Source of the DNA: an uncultured Methanobrevibacter sp. | Lineage (GTDB): Archaea; Methanobacteriota; Methanobacteria; Methanobacteriales; Methanobacteriaceae | Length of the DNA stretch: 32,447 nucleotides | Direction: 5' to 3' | NCBI GenBank assembly: GCA_902774685.1 | Contig: CACYJH010000019.1 | Span: 1 to 32,447 of the forward strand | Part shown: positions 30,662 to 32,447 of the stretch, one piece after another | Layout of the letters: each line of letters starts with the position of its first letter | Position numbering within the stretch: the first letter of the stretch is position 1 | The notes under the pieces: generated by a model | The model's database searches: none | Told to the model about the DNA's origin: nothing | Seen by the model: the letters and a program-made list of their open reading frames with translations, nothing else | Position numbers and translations under genes: made by a program

Positions 30662-31032
30662 TTTAATTATTTTATTTATTTTAATTATTTTATTTTTTTA
30701 ATTATTTTATTTTTTTTAATTATTTTTATACTATTTTTATATTATTCTTATAATTATTTTCACACTATTTTTTCACTATTTTCACACTATTCCTATACAA
30801 AATCCTATTTTGTTTTTATTCATTCAAATGATATTTCATATTCTTTAGTTTTTCTTACTTAAATAACTTAAATTTATTTTTAATTTAATCCAGTTATTTT
30901 AATTTTAAATTAATATTATTGGATATTTCATAATAATTTTAATTTTAATTTCTATTTTTACTATTTAATCTATTTTAAACTATTTTTTCAAGTTTTGATA
31001 ATTTTTAGATTAAAATAACTTTTTGTTAATAA
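30662..31032 (+). other. Low-complexity AT-rich spacer
   Basis: Mostly T with short A or C interruptions, including repeats of TTTTAATTATTTTATT and a 22-base spaced repeat of ATTTTCACACTATT (30756 and 30778). The open frame here (30617-30862) is a translation of T-rich DNA, not a gene. I see no RNA gene or regulatory site. Confidence 0.6.
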
Positions 31033-31042
31033 AATCGAAACC

Positions 31043-31052
31043 TTTATATATG
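31043..31052 (+). promoter_or_regulatory. Strong TATA/BRE promoter far upstream of cdc48
   Basis: ATCGAAACC (31034-31042, BRE-like) directly precedes TTTATATATG (31043-31052), one of the best archaeal promoter matches in the window. The start should be near 31070. No gene begins before cdc48 at 31551. Confidence 0.6.
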
Positions 31053-31069
31053 ATGAAGTGCAAGTATTA

Positions 31070-31550
31070 TTTAGTTACAAAAACTAACTAAAAGATTTAC
31101 ATTAATAATTGTTGATAAATTTTTAATAAATTCTTTTAATTCTTTATTTGGTCCGAAAAATCAAATCAATTTGATTAAAACGATTGATTAAATGGATTAT
31201 TTGAATTTAAATAGAATTAATTCCTTTAATTATTTATTGATGATTAATTTGTCTTTATTTGGTTATTTAAATAAATTGATGGTCTTTAAATCTTTAGTTT
31301 AATTTTAATGTATTTGTTGAAACTTCGAATTTCATTTGTTTGTATTTGACCAATCCCTTTATTTGGATTATTGATTAAATTCAAGCATTGATTAAATAAT
31401 TAAAATTAATTCTAATGTAATTGATATTTCTGTACCATCAATGATTATTAATGATCTTTTATTATTGTAACTCGGTGACATTTAATGTGACCGTCATATT
31501 CATTATTCATTATTAATTATTCACAAAAAAACTAAGAGGAGTTGAAAATC
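31070..31550 (+). other. Long AT-rich leader or unrecognised RNA upstream of cdc48
   Basis: About 480 bases between a strong promoter and the cdc48 start. TTTATTTGG appears three times (near 31144, 31255 and 31360) and GATTAAAT several times. AATCAAAT-CA-ATTTGATT near 31160 is an inverted repeat. CGGTGACAT (31473-31481) and ATGTGACCG (31485-31493) form an imperfect one with a G-G mismatch. No frame with a ribosome binding site is seen. It is either a long 5' UTR or holds a non-coding RNA. Confidence 0.4.
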
Positions 31551-32447
31551 ATGGCTGATGGAGAACTTAAAATTAAAGTTGCAGAAACTTTATCTCAAAA
31601 TGATGTAGGAAAAAATATAGCTAAACTAGATATGGAATCTATGTTTAAACTTGGCCTTAAAGATGGAGATTTAATCGAAATTATTGGATCTAAAAACACT
31701 GCAGCCATTGCAGTTGCTTCTCAATCTGATATGGAATCTATCATTAGGATAGATGGTACTACCCGTAAGAATTCCGGTGCTTCAATAGGTCAGGAAGTTA
31801 CCATTAAAAGAACTGAAGCAAAAGAAGCTAAAAAGATTCTTTTAGCTCCTATTGATGCAAGAATCAGGATTAGCGGGGATTTAAACAGTGCCTTTAGAAA
31901 CCAAGTTATGGTTAAAGGCGACTTGATAAATACTAGAGTCAAAGCTCCACAAAGAAGGCCTGTCGGTGGAGGATTCTTTGATGATATCTTTGATGATATC
32001 ATGAATGTTCCAGGTATCGGTGCAATGAGCCAAATCAAGTTGGCTGTTGTAAACACCAATCCTGGAGGAGTAGTTAAAGTAGGTCCTAACACCAAGGTTG
32101 AAATCACTGATGAGCCTGTCGATGTCTCTAAATTGGAAGGTGTATCCAACCTTGTAGGAATCAGTTACGATGATATTGGAGGTTTGAAAGAGGAAGTTAA
32201 GAAAGTCAGGGAAATGATTGAGATTCCTCTTAAGAAACCGGAATTATTTGACAAGTTAGGAATCGCACCTCCAAAAGGAGTATTGATGCATGGGCCTCCT
32301 GGTACTGGTAAAACATTGCTTGCAAAGGCTGTAGCTAACGAAAGTGACGCTCACTTCATTGTAATCAATGGTCCTGAAATCATGAGCAAATATGTTGGTG
32401 GATCTGAAGAAAACCTAAGGGAATTCTTTGAAGAAGCTGAAGAAAAT
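31551..32447 (+). CDS. cdc48: CDC48/VAT family AAA+ ATPase (3' part beyond window)
   Basis: The frame is open from ATG 31551 to the window end, 299 residues, of a protein normally about 730-750 long. The N-domain begins [20 protein letters not shown] with [18 protein letters not shown]. It is followed by an insertion-like [20 protein letters not shown], then [21 protein letters not shown] at the D1 ATPase start, Walker A GPPGTGKT (248-255), [13 protein letters not shown] and [18 protein letters not shown] with the pore-loop segment KYVGG. CDC48/VAT unfolds proteins for the proteasome using ATP. AGAGGAG at 31535-31541 is a strong ribosome binding site. The second ATPase domain cannot be seen here. 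Confidence 0.96.
   Translation, partial: MADGELKIKVAETLSQNDVGKNIAKLDMESMFKLGLKDGDLIEIIGSKNTAAIAVASQSDMESIIRIDGTTRKNSGASIGQEVTIKRTEAKEAKKILLAPIDARIRISGDLNSAFRNQVMVKGDLINTRVKAPQRRPVGGGFFDDIFDDIMNVPGIGAMSQIKLAVVNTNPGGVVKVGPNTKVEITDEPVDVSKLEGVSNLVGISYDDIGGLKEEVKKVREMIEIPLKKPELFDKLGIAPPKGVLMHGPPGTGKTLLAKAVANESDAHFIVINGPEIMSKYVGGSEENLREFFEEAEEN

Noticed and set aside
30617..30862. 81-codon hydrophobic frame after the kinase-family gene
   Set aside because: Its Phe/Leu/Ile/Tyr text is a translation of T-rich spacer, it overlaps the terminator hairpin, and it has no ribosome binding site.
31200..31300. C/D box guide RNA in the cdc48 leader (TGATGA near 31239)
   Set aside because: No CTGA D box at a fitting distance and no D'/C' pair; TGATGA alone is common in AT-rich DNA.

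Overview
The window is AT-rich archaeal DNA, most likely from a methanogen of the order Methanobacteriales and probably Methanobrevibacter-like. Evidence: archaeal/eukaryal ribosomal proteins (L39e, L31e, L18Ae), aIF6, prefoldin alpha, Orc1/Cdc6, CDC48, archease with RtcB, and MptE of tetrahydromethanopterin synthesis. Promoters have TATA boxes of the TTTATATA type, ribosome binding sites are of the GGTGAT/GAGGT type, and intergenic DNA is very T-rich. The species cannot be fixed from this sequence alone. I see no tRNA, rRNA, CRISPR array or transposase.

Layout. 1-3800: an archaeal translation and secretion cluster (rpl39e, rpl31e, aIF6, rpl18a, pfdA, ftsY). 4090-10200: three membrane transporters, namely an NhaC-family antiporter and two neurotransmitter:sodium-symporter (LeuT-fold) paralogues; the second has lost sodium-site residues and carries a tail of about 310 disordered residues. 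10489-12898: an anchored hypothetical protein and an acetolactate-synthase-like ThDP enzyme without a small-subunit neighbour. 12966-16113 (minus strand): a hypothetical gene, a DUF2953 membrane protein and a GerW/YtfJ protein in a row, then a class V aminotransferase. 16347-21889: metallophosphoesterase, ferredoxin-domain aldo/keto reductase, SurE, MptE, Orc1/Cdc6. 22065-24907: archease (minus) and RtcB (plus) flank a tiny membrane/secreted peptide gene and a foldable non-coding stretch. 25041-25814: methylthionucleoside phosphorylase. 25815-26765: two homologous, probably structured non-coding RNA genes in tandem. 26766-28344: an acidic hypothetical protein, a small HTH repressor and a Cys/His-rich zinc-ribbon protein. 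28669-30617: a tocopherol-cyclase-like protein followed by a phytol/dolichol-kinase-family membrane protein. 31551-end: the start of CDC48 behind a leader of about 480 nt.

The strongest candidate for an undescribed system is the tandem RNA pair at about 25984-26300 and 26421-26747. Each copy has the same 46-nt promoter block. Sequence between the helices has diverged, yet four helices are kept, several by compensatory changes, and a loop-loop contact seems possible. Copy 1 also holds a 10-nt match to the 3' end of 16S rRNA (anti-Shine-Dalgarno). Second-rank candidates are the VTE1-like/VTE5-like gene pair in an anaerobic archaeon, the sodium-site-degenerate LeuT paralogue with its charged tail, the foldable element at 23036-23176 beside rtcB, and a family of related terminator hairpins reused across the window.
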